Shown here in pieces: positions 8,618 to 16,960 of a stretch of 64,000 bases of DNA. The notes beneath the pieces were generated by a model, which made no database searches, was not told the DNA's origin, and saw only the letters and a list, made by a program, of their open reading frames with translations. The stretch lies in assembly GCF_000175575.2 (NCBI RefSeq), contig NZ_CP005986.1, forward strand, positions 1,433,549 through 1,497,548, given 5' to 3'. Positions within the stretch are counted from its first letter, which is position 1. Each line of letters opens with the position of its first letter. This DNA is from Acidithiobacillus caldus ATCC 51756 (GTDB taxonomy: Bacteria > Pseudomonadota > Gammaproteobacteria > Acidithiobacillales > Acidithiobacillaceae). Both the position numbers and the translations under genes were made by a program.

Positions 8618-9561
8618 ACGCTGCCGATTTGACCGTACAGTGCCTGCAGGTATTGCTAGCGATGGCGGTGGCACCACTTTTTGCTGCCTGGCTGCAGATG
8701 CTCCGCGCCCTACTGCAAAACCGAAGGCCAGCCGGTCTCAGCCAGGCATATCGAGATCTCGCGCGACTTTTCCGCAAAGAGTCGCTGGTCCCGGAGGACA
8801 GTTCCTGGCTCTTTCGCTTCACTCCCTATGTGCTTTTTGGGACCAAAATCATGGCTACTGCCCTGGTACCCATTCTGGCCTTGGATCTGCCCTTGGCCCA
8901 CGCTGCCGATGTCATTGCCTTGGTGGGTCTGCTGGCTGTTGCCCGGATTTTTCAGGTGCTGGCGGCTCTGGACAGTGGCACCGCGTTTGCCTACATGGGG
9001 GCGCGACGCGAGATGATGGTTTCGGCTCTGGCGGAACCGGCCCTGCTGACCACCTTTTTCATTGCCTCCCTGCTGGCCGGTTCTACCTCTCTGTCCGAGA
9101 TCGCCCGCCATGCCCAATATGGGGCCCTCTCTCTGCATCCGAGCATGGTCTTCGGCGCGACCGCCTTCTTTCTGGTACTCCTCATCGAGAATGCGCGCAT
9201 TCCCGTGGACAATCCCGCCACGCACCTGGAACTCACCATGATTCATGAGGCGATGCTCCTGGAATATTCAGGCCGCCATCTCGCCCTCCTGGAGTGGGGT
9301 GCACAGCTGAAGCTAGTGCTCTATATAAGCGTCGGCATCGCCGTGTTCTTTCCCTGGGGTATGGCCGACCGTCCCAGCCCTTTGGCGCTCGTTCTGGCGG
9401 TGGGGATCTTTGCCGCCAAGCTGCTTTTGGCTGCCCCCATCCTGGCACTGGTGGAAACCCTTTTGGCGAAGAAGCGGCTGTTCCGGGTACCGGAGTTTGC
9501 GGCCAGCGCTTTTCTCTTTGGCGTAATTGGATTGCTCACCCATTTCATTTTGGGCGCCTGA
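8614..9561 (+). CDS. hyfC: HyfC-like (NuoH-type) membrane subunit of Ehr complex
   Basis: This 315-residue membrane protein belongs to the NuoH/HyfC/HycD family, the subunit joining the peripheral redox arm to the proton pumps. Family signatures are clear: ARREMMVSALAEPALL, IPVDNPATHLELTMIHEAML and LLEYSGRHLALLEWGAQLK. It starts at ATG 8614, overlapping hyfB by 4 bases; the frame continues upstream inside hyfB, but that is not used. A 12-base gap with GGGGGG-like purine sequence precedes hyfE. Intact and of normal length. Confidence 0.92.
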   Translation: MNAADLTVQCLQVLLAMAVAPLFAAWLQMLRALLQNRRPAGLSQAYRDLARLFRKESLVPEDSSWLFRFTPYVLFGTKIMATALVPILALDLPLAHAADVIALVGLLAVARIFQVLAALDSGTAFAYMGARREMMVSALAEPALLTTFFIASLLAGSTSLSEIARHAQYGALSLHPSMVFGATAFFLVLLIENARIPVDNPATHLELTMIHEAMLLEYSGRHLALLEWGAQLKLVLYISVGIAVFFPWGMADRPSPLALVLAVGIFAAKLLLAAPILALVETLLAKKRLFRVPEFAASAFLFGVIGLLTHFILGA

Positions 9562-10002
9562 CAGGGGGGTGAGATGACCATCGCGGTGCTCGTTCCTATT
9601 CTGAAGTTTCTGGCGGCCTGGATACTCCTCCTGAGTTTCGCCCTACTTGCGCAAAGACGACTTCTGAGTCTTACCCATCTGTTGGCCTGGCAGGGTGGGA
9701 CGCTCGCCTTGAGCACAGCGCTGGTTGCCGTGCTCACGGGCGATGGGCTGCTTTGGGTCTCAGCAGGTCTAACCTTGCTTCTCAAAGCCCTGCTCATTCC
9801 CGCCATCCTTCATCGACTGCTGCGCCGACTGCAAGTTCGGGGGGATGTCGAAATGACTCTCAATGCCACCAGCACCCAATTGCTGGGAATTGTTGTCGTG
9901 GTCTTTGCCTTCGCGCTTGCCTCACCCTTGGCCGGCAGCCTGCCGGTGGCCACCCACGGTATGCTGGGAATCGCCTTGGCCAGTTTTCTCATCGCCTTTT
10001 TA

Positions 10003-10023
10003 TTAACCAGGCCCCTAAATATC
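10003..10023. repeat. Left terminal inverted repeat of IS630-type element
   Basis: This 21-base end differs from the right end at one position (C versus T after TTAACCAGGCCC). The transposase stop codon (10015-10017) lies within it. Confidence 0.93.
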
Positions 10024-11061
10024 TAACATCGCGTAGCGTGCTGCGGGATGGTGGAAATAGCGCGCGACTTTCTCGGGCAGTTGGCGTAGCCCGTTCATGA
10101 AAGTGGTTGCCTTCTCCAGCAAGCTTTGGGTATCTGTGCTCATGGGGCCCGTACGCAGAGCGGTTTTGAAATCGCGATTGAGATACTCGTCGGGGTTGGA
10201 CTCTGGCGCATAGGGCGGCAGAAATACGAGCTCAATGCGGTCCTGTTTGTCGGCCAGCCACGCGCTTACCACCTTGGCGTGATGTACCCGCAGGTTGTCC
10301 ACTACCAGGAAGACCTTCTGCGGCGCGCCGGTGATCAGCTTTTCCAGAAAGGCGATAAAACGCTCCGCATGGATGCTGCCCTCCACGATCTCGAAGGCGA
10401 TCTCTCCGCGCGGGGAAATTGCCGAAATCATCGACAGGGTGGTCCAGCGTGCCGGATGCTCGAGGATGGGGGTCTGCCCCTTGGGGGCATATCCCCGGAC
10501 CCAGTGGGCATCCTCTTTGACGGCGGTTTCGTCGCCCCAGTAAATGACCGCACCTTCCTGCAGGGCACGCGCCCGAAGCCTGGGGTACTCCACCTCCAGC
10601 CACTGCCGTACAGCTTCCGGGTTCTGTTCCAGCGCCCGTTTGACCGGACGTTGGGGAGTAAACCCCCAGCGCTTGAGATATTTGCCCACCAATCGCACCT
10701 GCAAATCGATCCCGAAACGCTCCCGAATCAGTTGCCGGATGGCAGGCCGCGTCCAGAGCGCAAAAGGCATCTGCAACTGCCGTGGATCCTTTTGCACGAT
10801 CTGGTCCCGAATCCAAGCCTCTGCCGCCAGAGTCAATTTACGGCAAGCCCCAACCGGCCGCCCCCGCGGGCGTTCCTCAAGGCTCTCGGTTCCTTCTCGT
10901 TTGGCTCGCGCCAACCAACCGCGAATCGTCGAGGGATGGGCACCAGACACCTTGGCCAAGTCCTCTACTCGCATGCCCGACTGTTGGCGCAACCGCACCA
11001 CCATCTGCCGCAGTATGTTGCGCCCATCCACCGTCAATTTACGCACATCTACCCGCTTCAT
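10015..11061 (-). CDS. IS630-family transposase
   Basis: This protein of about 348 residues cuts and rejoins DNA for the element. The N-terminal half has helix-turn-helix segments (EDLAKVSGAHPSTIRGWLAR, later a winged region KYLKRWGFTPQRPVKRAL). The C-terminal half has the DDE catalytic core: first D in VIYWGDETAV, second D in VFLVVDNLRVHHAK, and E in FLPPYAPESNPDEYLNRDFK. The frame is uninterrupted. ATG 11061 (MKRVDVRKL) is chosen; ATG 11073 four codons earlier is also possible. It is read opposite to the host hyf genes. Confidence 0.93.
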   Translation of the reverse strand: MKRVDVRKLTVDGRNILRQMVVRLRQQSGMRVEDLAKVSGAHPSTIRGWLARAKREGTESLEERPRGRPVGACRKLTLAAEAWIRDQIVQKDPRQLQMPFALWTRPAIRQLIRERFGIDLQVRLVGKYLKRWGFTPQRPVKRALEQNPEAVRQWLEVEYPRLRARALQEGAVIYWGDETAVKEDAHWVRGYAPKGQTPILEHPARWTTLSMISAISPRGEIAFEIVEGSIHAERFIAFLEKLITGAPQKVFLVVDNLRVHHAKVVSAWLADKQDRIELVFLPPYAPESNPDEYLNRDFKTALRTGPMSTDTQSLLEKATTFMNGLRQLPEKVARYFHHPAARYAMLDI

Positions 11062-11088
11062 GACCCTCAGCATAGCAAACTACTATCG

Positions 11089-11109
11089 GATATTTAAGGG
11101 CCTGGTTAA
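11089..11109. repeat. Right terminal inverted repeat of IS630-type element
   Basis: Reverse complement of the left end with a single mismatch; it is followed directly by the duplicated TA at 11110-11111. Confidence 0.93.
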
Positions 11110-11344
11110 TAATGATGATTACGCGGCGCAAGGCGGTCTCCCAGGTTGTAGGTTTTCTTGCCATGGATAACGCCGTCTTTTTTGCCGCTACCAGTGCGAC
11201 CTTGGGGATGCCGCTCATCGTCGAGCTGGGGGTCGCCCTGGATGCACTCATCGGTCTCGTCATCTTTGGTGTTTTTTTCTTTCACATTCGGGAAAATTTC
11301 GAAAGCCTGGATCTGCACTGGCTCGAGCGCCTGCGGGAGGACCA

Positions 11345-12796
11345 ATGATTCTGGTAGGACTCTTGGCTTGGGTGGTGCTGGGTATTCCAGTATTGGCGCT
11401 TTGGGGTGATGGAAAGCGCGGCAGAAGGCTGTTCATTCTCATTCAGGTAGGCGTCTTTCTTCTGGCTGTGGCACTGGCCGAGCGCTATCTCGACCTCGGT
11501 ACACTGACGGCATTTGGCGCGGAACTGCGCGTAGACGTGCTTTCCCTGATTCTGATCCTCCTGAATAGCGTGGTAGGCCTGATGACGGCATGGTTTTCTG
11601 CTTCCTACTGGCATACGGAAGTACAACGTCATGACTTTGGCGTTGCCCGCCAACGGCTCTACCACGCCATGTTCCAGAGTTTTTTGGCGACCATGCTCTT
11701 GGCTTTGCTAAGCAATAATCTGGGTATTCTCTGGGTAGCCCTGGAAGGTGCTACCCTATCTACGGTGCTTTTGGTAAGTCTCCAGCGCAGCGGCGAGAGT
11801 CTGGAAGCGGCGTGGAAATACTTCATCCTCTGCGGCGTTGGCTTGGCCATGGCGCTTTTCGGCACAGTGCTCCTCTATTTCGCTGCTCAACCAGTACTGG
11901 GAAGCGGCGCCCAGGCACTGCTCTGGTCCAGCCTACATCAGCAGGCCTGGAGACTGAATGGCACGGCAATGGCCATCGCCTTCGTCTTCATTCTTGTGGG
12001 TTACGGGACCAAGATGGGACTTGCTCCCCTCAACAATTGGCTGCCTGACGCCCATGCCGCCGGTCCCAGCACCGTCTCAGCTGCCCTCTCTGGTCTACTC
12101 CTCAATGTTGCTCTCTATGCCGTCCTGCGTTTCAAAAGTCTCGCGGATGCAGCCCTGGGAGGCGATTTTGCGGCCCATCTTCTCATGGGCTTCGGGCTTC
12201 TTTCGCTCCTTCTGGCGAGTTTGTCCATGCTTCGCCAACACGATGTCAAAAGGCTTTTTGCCTATTCCTCCGCAGAACACATGGGGCTGACGACCTTTGC
12301 CTTCGGTCTTGGTGGACCCGTGGCCACTTTTGCTGGAATACTTCACCTAGTAGGTCACAGTCTGGCCAAGTCCTCGGTATTCTTCTCTGTGGGGCGAGCG
12401 ACGCAGGAGGCACGGTCCCGTGAGTTGGCGGATTTGCGGGGATTTCTAAACAGGCGACCGGTACTCGGCTGGTCCATCCTGCTGTCGGTCCTGGCCATTT
12501 TAGGAATGCCCCCAGGGTCTCTATTCTTGAGTGAATTTTTGATTCTGACGGTCAGTCTGGAAAAGGCCTGGATAACCACTCCATTGCTGTTGCTCGGGCT
12601 CGGAATGGCATTTGCCGCCATCTTTCGTGCCCTGCTTCCTCTACTCTACGGCGAGGGTGGAGGCCCCTGTAGTGCACTTCCCCTGCGTGGACTGACTCCA
12701 GTATTTCTCCAACTGTCCCTGGTGCTGCTCATGGGCATCGCGATTCCCTATCCCCTGGATCCATGGATGCAGGCCGTGGCTGGGGTCCTATCATGA
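11345..12796 (+). CDS. hyfF: HyfF-like antiporter-type membrane subunit of Ehr complex
   Basis: This 483-residue protein is a second NuoL/M/N-family subunit, of the HyfF type. It has the channel glutamate (E134 in ILWVALEGATLS), the lysine segment KMGLAPLNNWLPDAHAAGPS, and the conserved QHDVKRLFAYSSAEHMGL. It starts inside the hyfE stop (ATGA overlap), so its translation is normally coupled to hyfE. The IS insertion upstream may therefore be polar on this gene and those after it. With HyfB it gives two proton-channel modules; no third (HyfD-type) subunit is encoded here. Confidence 0.9.
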   Translation: MILVGLLAWVVLGIPVLALWGDGKRGRRLFILIQVGVFLLAVALAERYLDLGTLTAFGAELRVDVLSLILILLNSVVGLMTAWFSASYWHTEVQRHDFGVARQRLYHAMFQSFLATMLLALLSNNLGILWVALEGATLSTVLLVSLQRSGESLEAAWKYFILCGVGLAMALFGTVLLYFAAQPVLGSGAQALLWSSLHQQAWRLNGTAMAIAFVFILVGYGTKMGLAPLNNWLPDAHAAGPSTVSAALSGLLLNVALYAVLRFKSLADAALGGDFAAHLLMGFGLLSLLLASLSMLRQHDVKRLFAYSSAEHMGLTTFAFGLGGPVATFAGILHLVGHSLAKSSVFFSVGRATQEARSRELADLRGFLNRRPVLGWSILLSVLAILGMPPGSLFLSEFLILTVSLEKAWITTPLLLLGLGMAFAAIFRALLPLLYGEGGGPCSALPLRGLTPVFLQLSLVLLMGIAIPYPLDPWMQAVAGVLS

Positions 12797-14346
12797 TCAA
12801 GCCCTCCTGGTTTTCGGAAACCATGGGTTCTTTTTGCCTCATACTGGCTCAGCCCCCCATCTGGCGAGGCCGCCTGGCTGCTGATTATTGGCAGCAACTT
12901 GGGCAACGCATTCGACAGCAGGGAGGACGCTTGCTCGGTATCTGGGGCGAGCACCAAGATACTGCTGGGGCAAACATCCATGCCTTTTTCTTAACGGAGT
13001 CTGGTTATTTGTGGTGCACATTGCCCTTACCGGCAAACCTGCGCGAATTCCCAAGCTTGAGTTCGGTGTTTCCCACGGCCTGCCGCCAGGAGCGTGCCAT
13101 CCGTGATCTTCTGGGACTGGAGCCGTTGGGCAATCCCGATATGCGTCCCTGGTTACGCCATGCCGCTTGGCCTGCCAATATACATCCTTTGGCCATGAGC
13201 GATATTCCGGAAGATATCCTTAGTTGCGCCGGCGAAATCGATTATTCCTACCGCGCTCCAGCAGGTCAGGATCTTCACGAAATTCCAGTGGGCCCGGTTC
13301 ATGCCGGGACCATTGAGCCGGGGCATTTTCGCTTTACGTGTCTTGGTGAGCAGATTGTCCAACTCGAAGAGCGGCTGGGTTACTGCCATAAGGGTATAGA
13401 ACGTCTTTTCGTCGGGCAGCCACCCGATGCCGCGCTCCGTCTGGCGGGACGTGTCAGCGGTGACAGCAGCGTCGCTTACGCTTGGTCCTATGCCATGGCC
13501 GTGGAGAGCGTCGCTGAAATTGAGCTTTCGCAGCGAGCCCTAGCTCTTCGTGGGCTGTGTTTGGAGCGCGAGCGGCTGGCTAATCACCTAGGCGATTTGG
13601 GCGCCCTTGGTAACGATGCCGGACTGGCGTTTGCACTCACCCAATTACTGGCCATCAAGGAAGAACTACTGCGTGAGAACGCCGAGATTTTTGGGCACCG
13701 TTATCTGATGGATGTCGTCCAACTCGGTGGAGTGGCCGTGGACCTCGACGGCAGAGCATTGCAGCATATCGAGCAAAGCAGCAAGGCGTGGCGCCGACGC
13801 CTGGAAACGCTGGATTTGCTGCTCCAGGAACATGCTGGTCTGCGGGACCGTCTAGTCGCTACCGGCCCCATCACGGCGGAACGTGCCGCGTACTGGGGCA
13901 TGGCAGGTCTTAGCGGTCGCGCCAGCGGCCAAGCCTGGGATTTACGGACGCATTTTGCGCCGCCGCCATACGATCGCTATCCCATGGAAATCTCCCTCGC
14001 GCGCCGCGGTGATGTGGCGGCCCGTTGGGCTGTACGTTTCGCCGAAGTCTTCCGCTGCCTGCGGTGGCAGGAGAACGTCGTGGCGAATCTACCGGGCGGC
14101 AGCCCACGGGTCGCTCTGAAGGCTTTTCCTAAAGATGGTGAAGGTCTGGGAATCTGTGAGGGCTGGCGGGGGGAGGTTTTTGTAGCCTTACGTCTGGAAG
14201 ATGGACACATTGCCCGCTGTCATCCTCACGATCCCTCCTGGTCTTTGTGGCCGGTCCTGGAGGAAGCGGTTTGTCAGGATATCGTCGCCGACTTCCCCCT
14301 CATCAACAAATCCTTCAACCTAAGCTATAGCGGACAGGATCTGTGA
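12793..14346 (+). CDS. hyfG: HyfG-like large subunit without NiFe ligands (Ehr)
   Basis: This 517-residue protein fuses a NuoC-like N-terminal part (~1-160) with a NiFe-hydrogenase large-subunit/NuoD-like part. The start is ATG 12793, a 4-base overlap with hyfF. In true hydrogenases two CxxC pairs hold Ni-Fe. Here the first motif reads R220-V-S-G-D-S225, and the C-terminal DPCxxC position reads N509-L-S-Y-S-G514, so all four cysteines are replaced by S, S, S and G. Segments around them (ERLGYCHKGIERL, ERERLANHLGDLG, DFPLINKSFNLSYS) are otherwise well kept, which argues against decay. It cannot be a hydrogenase by known chemistry; it fits the energy-converting hydrogenase-related (Ehr) group. 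Substrate unknown. Confidence 0.92.
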   Translation: MIKPSWFSETMGSFCLILAQPPIWRGRLAADYWQQLGQRIRQQGGRLLGIWGEHQDTAGANIHAFFLTESGYLWCTLPLPANLREFPSLSSVFPTACRQERAIRDLLGLEPLGNPDMRPWLRHAAWPANIHPLAMSDIPEDILSCAGEIDYSYRAPAGQDLHEIPVGPVHAGTIEPGHFRFTCLGEQIVQLEERLGYCHKGIERLFVGQPPDAALRLAGRVSGDSSVAYAWSYAMAVESVAEIELSQRALALRGLCLERERLANHLGDLGALGNDAGLAFALTQLLAIKEELLRENAEIFGHRYLMDVVQLGGVAVDLDGRALQHIEQSSKAWRRRLETLDLLLQEHAGLRDRLVATGPITAERAAYWGMAGLSGRASGQAWDLRTHFAPPPYDRYPMEISLARRGDVAARWAVRFAEVFRCLRWQENVVANLPGGSPRVALKAFPKDGEGLGICEGWRGEVFVALRLEDGHIARCHPHDPSWSLWPVLEEAVCQDIVADFPLINKSFNLSYSGQDL

Positions 14347-14377
14347 AAGGCGATCTGTCCCGAGGAGAATTTAACCA

Positions 14378-14914
14378 ATGTACCGTATTCTCAAGGAAGC
14401 TTGGCGTCTGGGGAAATTAGGTGAACGCCATCAGTCCGATTCGTTACAAGGACAAAATCCCTTTTTGCAGAGTGCCGCTATACGTCACGTGGACGCCGGT
14501 TCCTGCAACGGATGTGAGTTGGAGATCCAGGCGCTGGGTGGACCACACTACGCGCTTGAACAGGCCGGGCTGCATTTCGTGGCCTCCCCGCGCCATGCCG
14601 ATGTTCTGTTGGTCACCGGCCCGGTAACTCGTCATATGGCAGCCGCACTCAAGGACACCTATGCCGCCATGCCGCAGCCACGCGTTGTGGTCGCTTTGGG
14701 GGATTGCGCATGCGGCATAGGGCCATTCACATCGAGTTACGCTACCTTGGGTGCAGTAGACCGACTACTGCCAGTGCACTTGGCCTGCCCCGGCTGTCCA
14801 CCGCCACCGACGGCCATTCTCGCTGCCCTGGAGCGCGCCATGATGGAACTGGGCGTAACAAGCCGCAGCACTGCAAAGAGCGATTTGCAGACCAAGCACG
14901 ATACACATCGATAA
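14378..14914 (+). CDS. hyfI: HyfI-like [4Fe-4S] small subunit of Ehr complex
   Basis: This 178-residue protein belongs to the NuoB/hydrogenase small-subunit family. All likely ligands of the proximal (N2-type) 4Fe-4S cluster are present: C43 and C46 in DAGSCNGCELEI, C109/C111 in ALGDCACGIG, and C136 and C139 in ACPGCPPPP. A GGAG-rich ribosome binding site precedes ATG 14378, 31 bases after hyfG. The cluster sits next to the former Ni-Fe or quinone site of the large subunit, so the complex may still pass electrons although no ferredoxin-like HyfA or HyfH is encoded nearby. Confidence 0.93.
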   Translation: MYRILKEAWRLGKLGERHQSDSLQGQNPFLQSAAIRHVDAGSCNGCELEIQALGGPHYALEQAGLHFVASPRHADVLLVTGPVTRHMAAALKDTYAAMPQPRVVVALGDCACGIGPFTSSYATLGAVDRLLPVHLACPGCPPPPTAILAALERAMMELGVTSRSTAKSDLQTKHDTHR

Positions 14915-14929
14915 AACGCGGAATAGAAC

Positions 14930-15853
14930 TTGCAAAATCTCACCCTTCGCCAGTTGGACATTCTCCGTACATTGGCGCTCACTCACTCCTATACTAGGGC
15001 GGCTCGAACGCTGCATCTCTCGCAATCGGCCGTTTACTTGCAGGTGCGCAAGATAGAGGAAGAAATTGGTTTAGCCGTTACGGAACAGATGGGAAAGAAG
15101 GTCTTTTTGACCAAGGCCGGGGAAGAAATCCTGGCTGCGAGCCAGCGCATTCATGGCACACTCGAACAACTCTCCCGCGCTCTGGAACACCTGCGCAGGT
15201 TGGACGACGGCCAGTTACGCATTGCCGTGACCTCTGCTGCCAATGCCTTTGCTGTCGATCTGATAGCCCGCTTCCTGCAGCAGCATCCCCAATTGCAGGT
15301 TATTCTGAACATTGCCAACCGACAAGAAGTTCTAGCCTCCTTAGAACGCAATGACATCGATATGGCCATCATGGGTGAGCCACCGCAGACCCTTGGTCTG
15401 GTCGCAATGCCATTTCACCGGAATGACCTCATTGTCATTGCCGCAGCCAGTCACCCGCTCCGCCACGAACTGAATATCCCCCTGCAACGCATTGCCGAAG
15501 AGCCCTTCGTTCTGCGCGAACTGGGATCTGGGACGCGCGAGGCCATCCTACGCTTTTTTGGCGAACGCGGCCTGCAACTGCGGCAGAGCCTGGTCATGAA
15601 CAGCAACGAAGCCATCAAACAGGCAGTGAAGGTAGGAATGGGTCTTGCGGTAGTCGCGCGGCATAGTGTAATCGTAAAAATGGAATCTGGATATCTCTGC
15701 AGCCTGTCCGTTGACGGATTTCCCTTGCGGCGCGCCTGGCACCTCGTCCATCGTAAAGGTAAGCAGCTGGCCCCCGCCCCTCGGGAGTTCAAGACCTTCT
15801 TGATTGAACATCAATATGTTCAGCATACGGATGGAGCCGAGGAGCTACTTTAG
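14930..15853 (+). CDS. cbbR: CbbR-like LysR-family regulator
   Basis: This 307-residue LysR-type regulator has an N-terminal winged helix (LTLRQLDILRTLALTHSYTR, then AARTLHLSQSAVYLQVRKIE) and a substrate-binding effector domain. Segments such as NRQEVLASLERNDIDMAIMG, SGTREAILRFFGERGL and NSNEAIKQAVKVGMGLAVVA resemble CbbR, which activates Calvin-cycle genes in response to metabolites. The start is TTG 14930 (MQNLTLRQ), 15 bases after hyfI; no ATG fits the fold. CbbR is more often divergent from its target; here it is last in the cluster and read in the same direction. Assignment to CbbR rather than another LysR branch is likely, not certain. Confidence 0.78.
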   Translation: MQNLTLRQLDILRTLALTHSYTRAARTLHLSQSAVYLQVRKIEEEIGLAVTEQMGKKVFLTKAGEEILAASQRIHGTLEQLSRALEHLRRLDDGQLRIAVTSAANAFAVDLIARFLQQHPQLQVILNIANRQEVLASLERNDIDMAIMGEPPQTLGLVAMPFHRNDLIVIAAASHPLRHELNIPLQRIAEEPFVLRELGSGTREAILRFFGERGLQLRQSLVMNSNEAIKQAVKVGMGLAVVARHSVIVKMESGYLCSLSVDGFPLRRAWHLVHRKGKQLAPAPREFKTFLIEHQYVQHTDGAEELL

Positions 15854-15974
15854 GAAAAATCACATATCATGGCGCCAGTCCTGGTGGATTGATACCCTTT
15901 GTCGGCTGATCCCTGAGGCGAGGTGGGCAGGATTGTGGAAACTCTAGGGACTTCATCCTGAGGATCAGAGGAAT

Positions 15975-16906
15975 CACTCACCTCAACTTTGCCACGCCTA
16001 CTTACACTATGGCTGGTTCGCCTATAATTTTGGCAAAAAGTACCATCGACAACAGATAAAATTCGGGCTTTTCCATGAACCCTTTGGCAATCTTCCCTAT
16101 GGTTACGATTCTTTCGGGGTAGTCTGGCCTATTATGCCGGGTTTACCGATCATCAGGCGGCAGGGATCGGATATCGCCTGGAGGATGGTCCTTGGCAGGT
16201 GAATCTTGGGGCCTTCAAGAACGACAATCTGGGACAGCCCAGCACCTATGCAGGTGGTGTGGCCACGGATGGTTACCACAGCGACAACGGTGGTGCTCTC
16301 CGTCTCGCCTACCATTGGCACGGTAGCACAGGAGAGCGTCACGCGGTCTTTTCCGTCGCAGCCAAGGGTGGACAGCTGCAGGCGGGAGATCGCCAGGGCA
16401 CGCGCTGGGCGGTGACCGCTGCTATGAACGGCACCTGGGGCCCCTGGAACCTCAAGCTACAGGCGGTGGACTACGCCTATAACGTGCCGCGCAACGCCAG
16501 CTATGGCGGTGTGATCCTGCCGCGTAGCTCCATCATCGCTGAGAACTACGGTTTCGCCTATCGTATGCCGGCCAAAGGGCAGCTCTACGGTGCGAGCCTC
16601 AAACGCAGTTTTTCCGTGCACTGGGGTCCTGTACACACGGTCAGTCTCTAAGATGACTACAGCTATCTGCATGTCGGCACCAGCGGCGGCTTCAAAGACG
16701 GCACCGTCACCCGTCCACACCGAGTCGGCGACGTGCAGCTGAATGTGGCCGGCATCGAGTTTGCCGCCAATCCCATTTACGTCTGGGCCGATGTGATCAG
16801 CGGTCGCAACGCGACCATGGCCTTTACTGGACCCGACGACGGCGCTTGGCACACCCGCTTCAACCTGGCCATCGGTGCGTATTTCGATAGCACCATCAAA
16901 AACTGA
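15975..16906 (+). pseudogene. Outer-membrane porin-like gene, frameshifted and with nonsense codon
   Basis: Beta-barrel-like sequence is spread over two frames. The first piece reads HYGWFAYNFGKKYHRQQIKF then FGLFHEPFGNLPYGYDSFG; the frame then breaks in a G run at 16116-16119 (adding one G restores it) and continues SLAYYAGFTDHQAAGIGYRL. A TAA at 16649-16651 interrupts VSL*DDYSYLHVG; sequence with the same character runs on to TGA 16904-16906, ending in AIGAYFDSTIKN. No signal peptide or start codon is seen before 15975, so the 5' end is missing too. The alternating aromatic/polar pattern and terminal strand suggest a porin; the exact family is not identified. The 120 bases between cbbR and this remnant show nothing else. 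Confidence 0.75.
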
Positions 16907-16960
16907 GAGACAAGCGGCGGGCAATCCGTAGCGGAATGCCTGCCGTGATGGCTCTCAGTT
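16898..16960 (-). terminator. Long hairpin terminator after gad
   Basis: AACTGAGAG (16901-16909) pairs with CTCTCAGTT (16952-16960); inside, GGCGGGCA pairs with TGCCTGCC. On the minus strand the stem is followed by five T residues (16898-16902). The gad stop codon lies in the first arm and the porin remnant's stop in the second. Confidence 0.7.

Larger units (their letters stand above)
10003..11109 (-). mobile_element. IS630-family insertion sequence, complete, in hyfE
   Basis: The element is 1107 bases with 21-base terminal inverted repeats (10003-10023 and 11089-11109) that match at 20 of 21 positions; both begin TTAACCAGGCCC. It is flanked by TA on each side (10001-10002 and 11110-11111), the standard IS630/Tc1 target duplication. 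It contains one full transposase gene on the minus strand. Removing it plus one TA restores hyfE exactly. Confidence 0.95.
9574..11348 (+). pseudogene. hyfE: hyfE (NuoK-like membrane subunit), split by IS630-type element
   Basis: The gene is in two pieces. The 5' part (9574-10002) encodes 143 residues of a HyfE-like membrane protein, then runs into the insertion sequence and stops at 10026. The 3' part (11112-11348) continues ITRRKAVSQVVGFLAMDNAV through LGVALDALIGLVIFGVFFFH and ends ...LREDQ. Joining at the duplicated TA restores one frame of 221 residues, the usual HyfE length: codons TTT TTA then ATG ATG ATT. The 3' piece has its own ATGs at 11112/11115 but lacks the first ~143 residues. 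The stop overlaps the hyfF start by 4 bases. Because the break is a clean transposon insertion, it looks recent; subunit function is probably lost. Confidence 0.93.

Noticed and set aside
6611-14914. Calling the hyf-like genes a hydrogen-producing hydrogenase-4
   Set aside because: All four Ni ligands are missing in HyfG, and no maturation or ferredoxin subunit genes are present.
16457-16924. 155-codon minus-strand frame
   Set aside because: It is antisense to the porin remnant, whose beta-barrel pattern is convincing.
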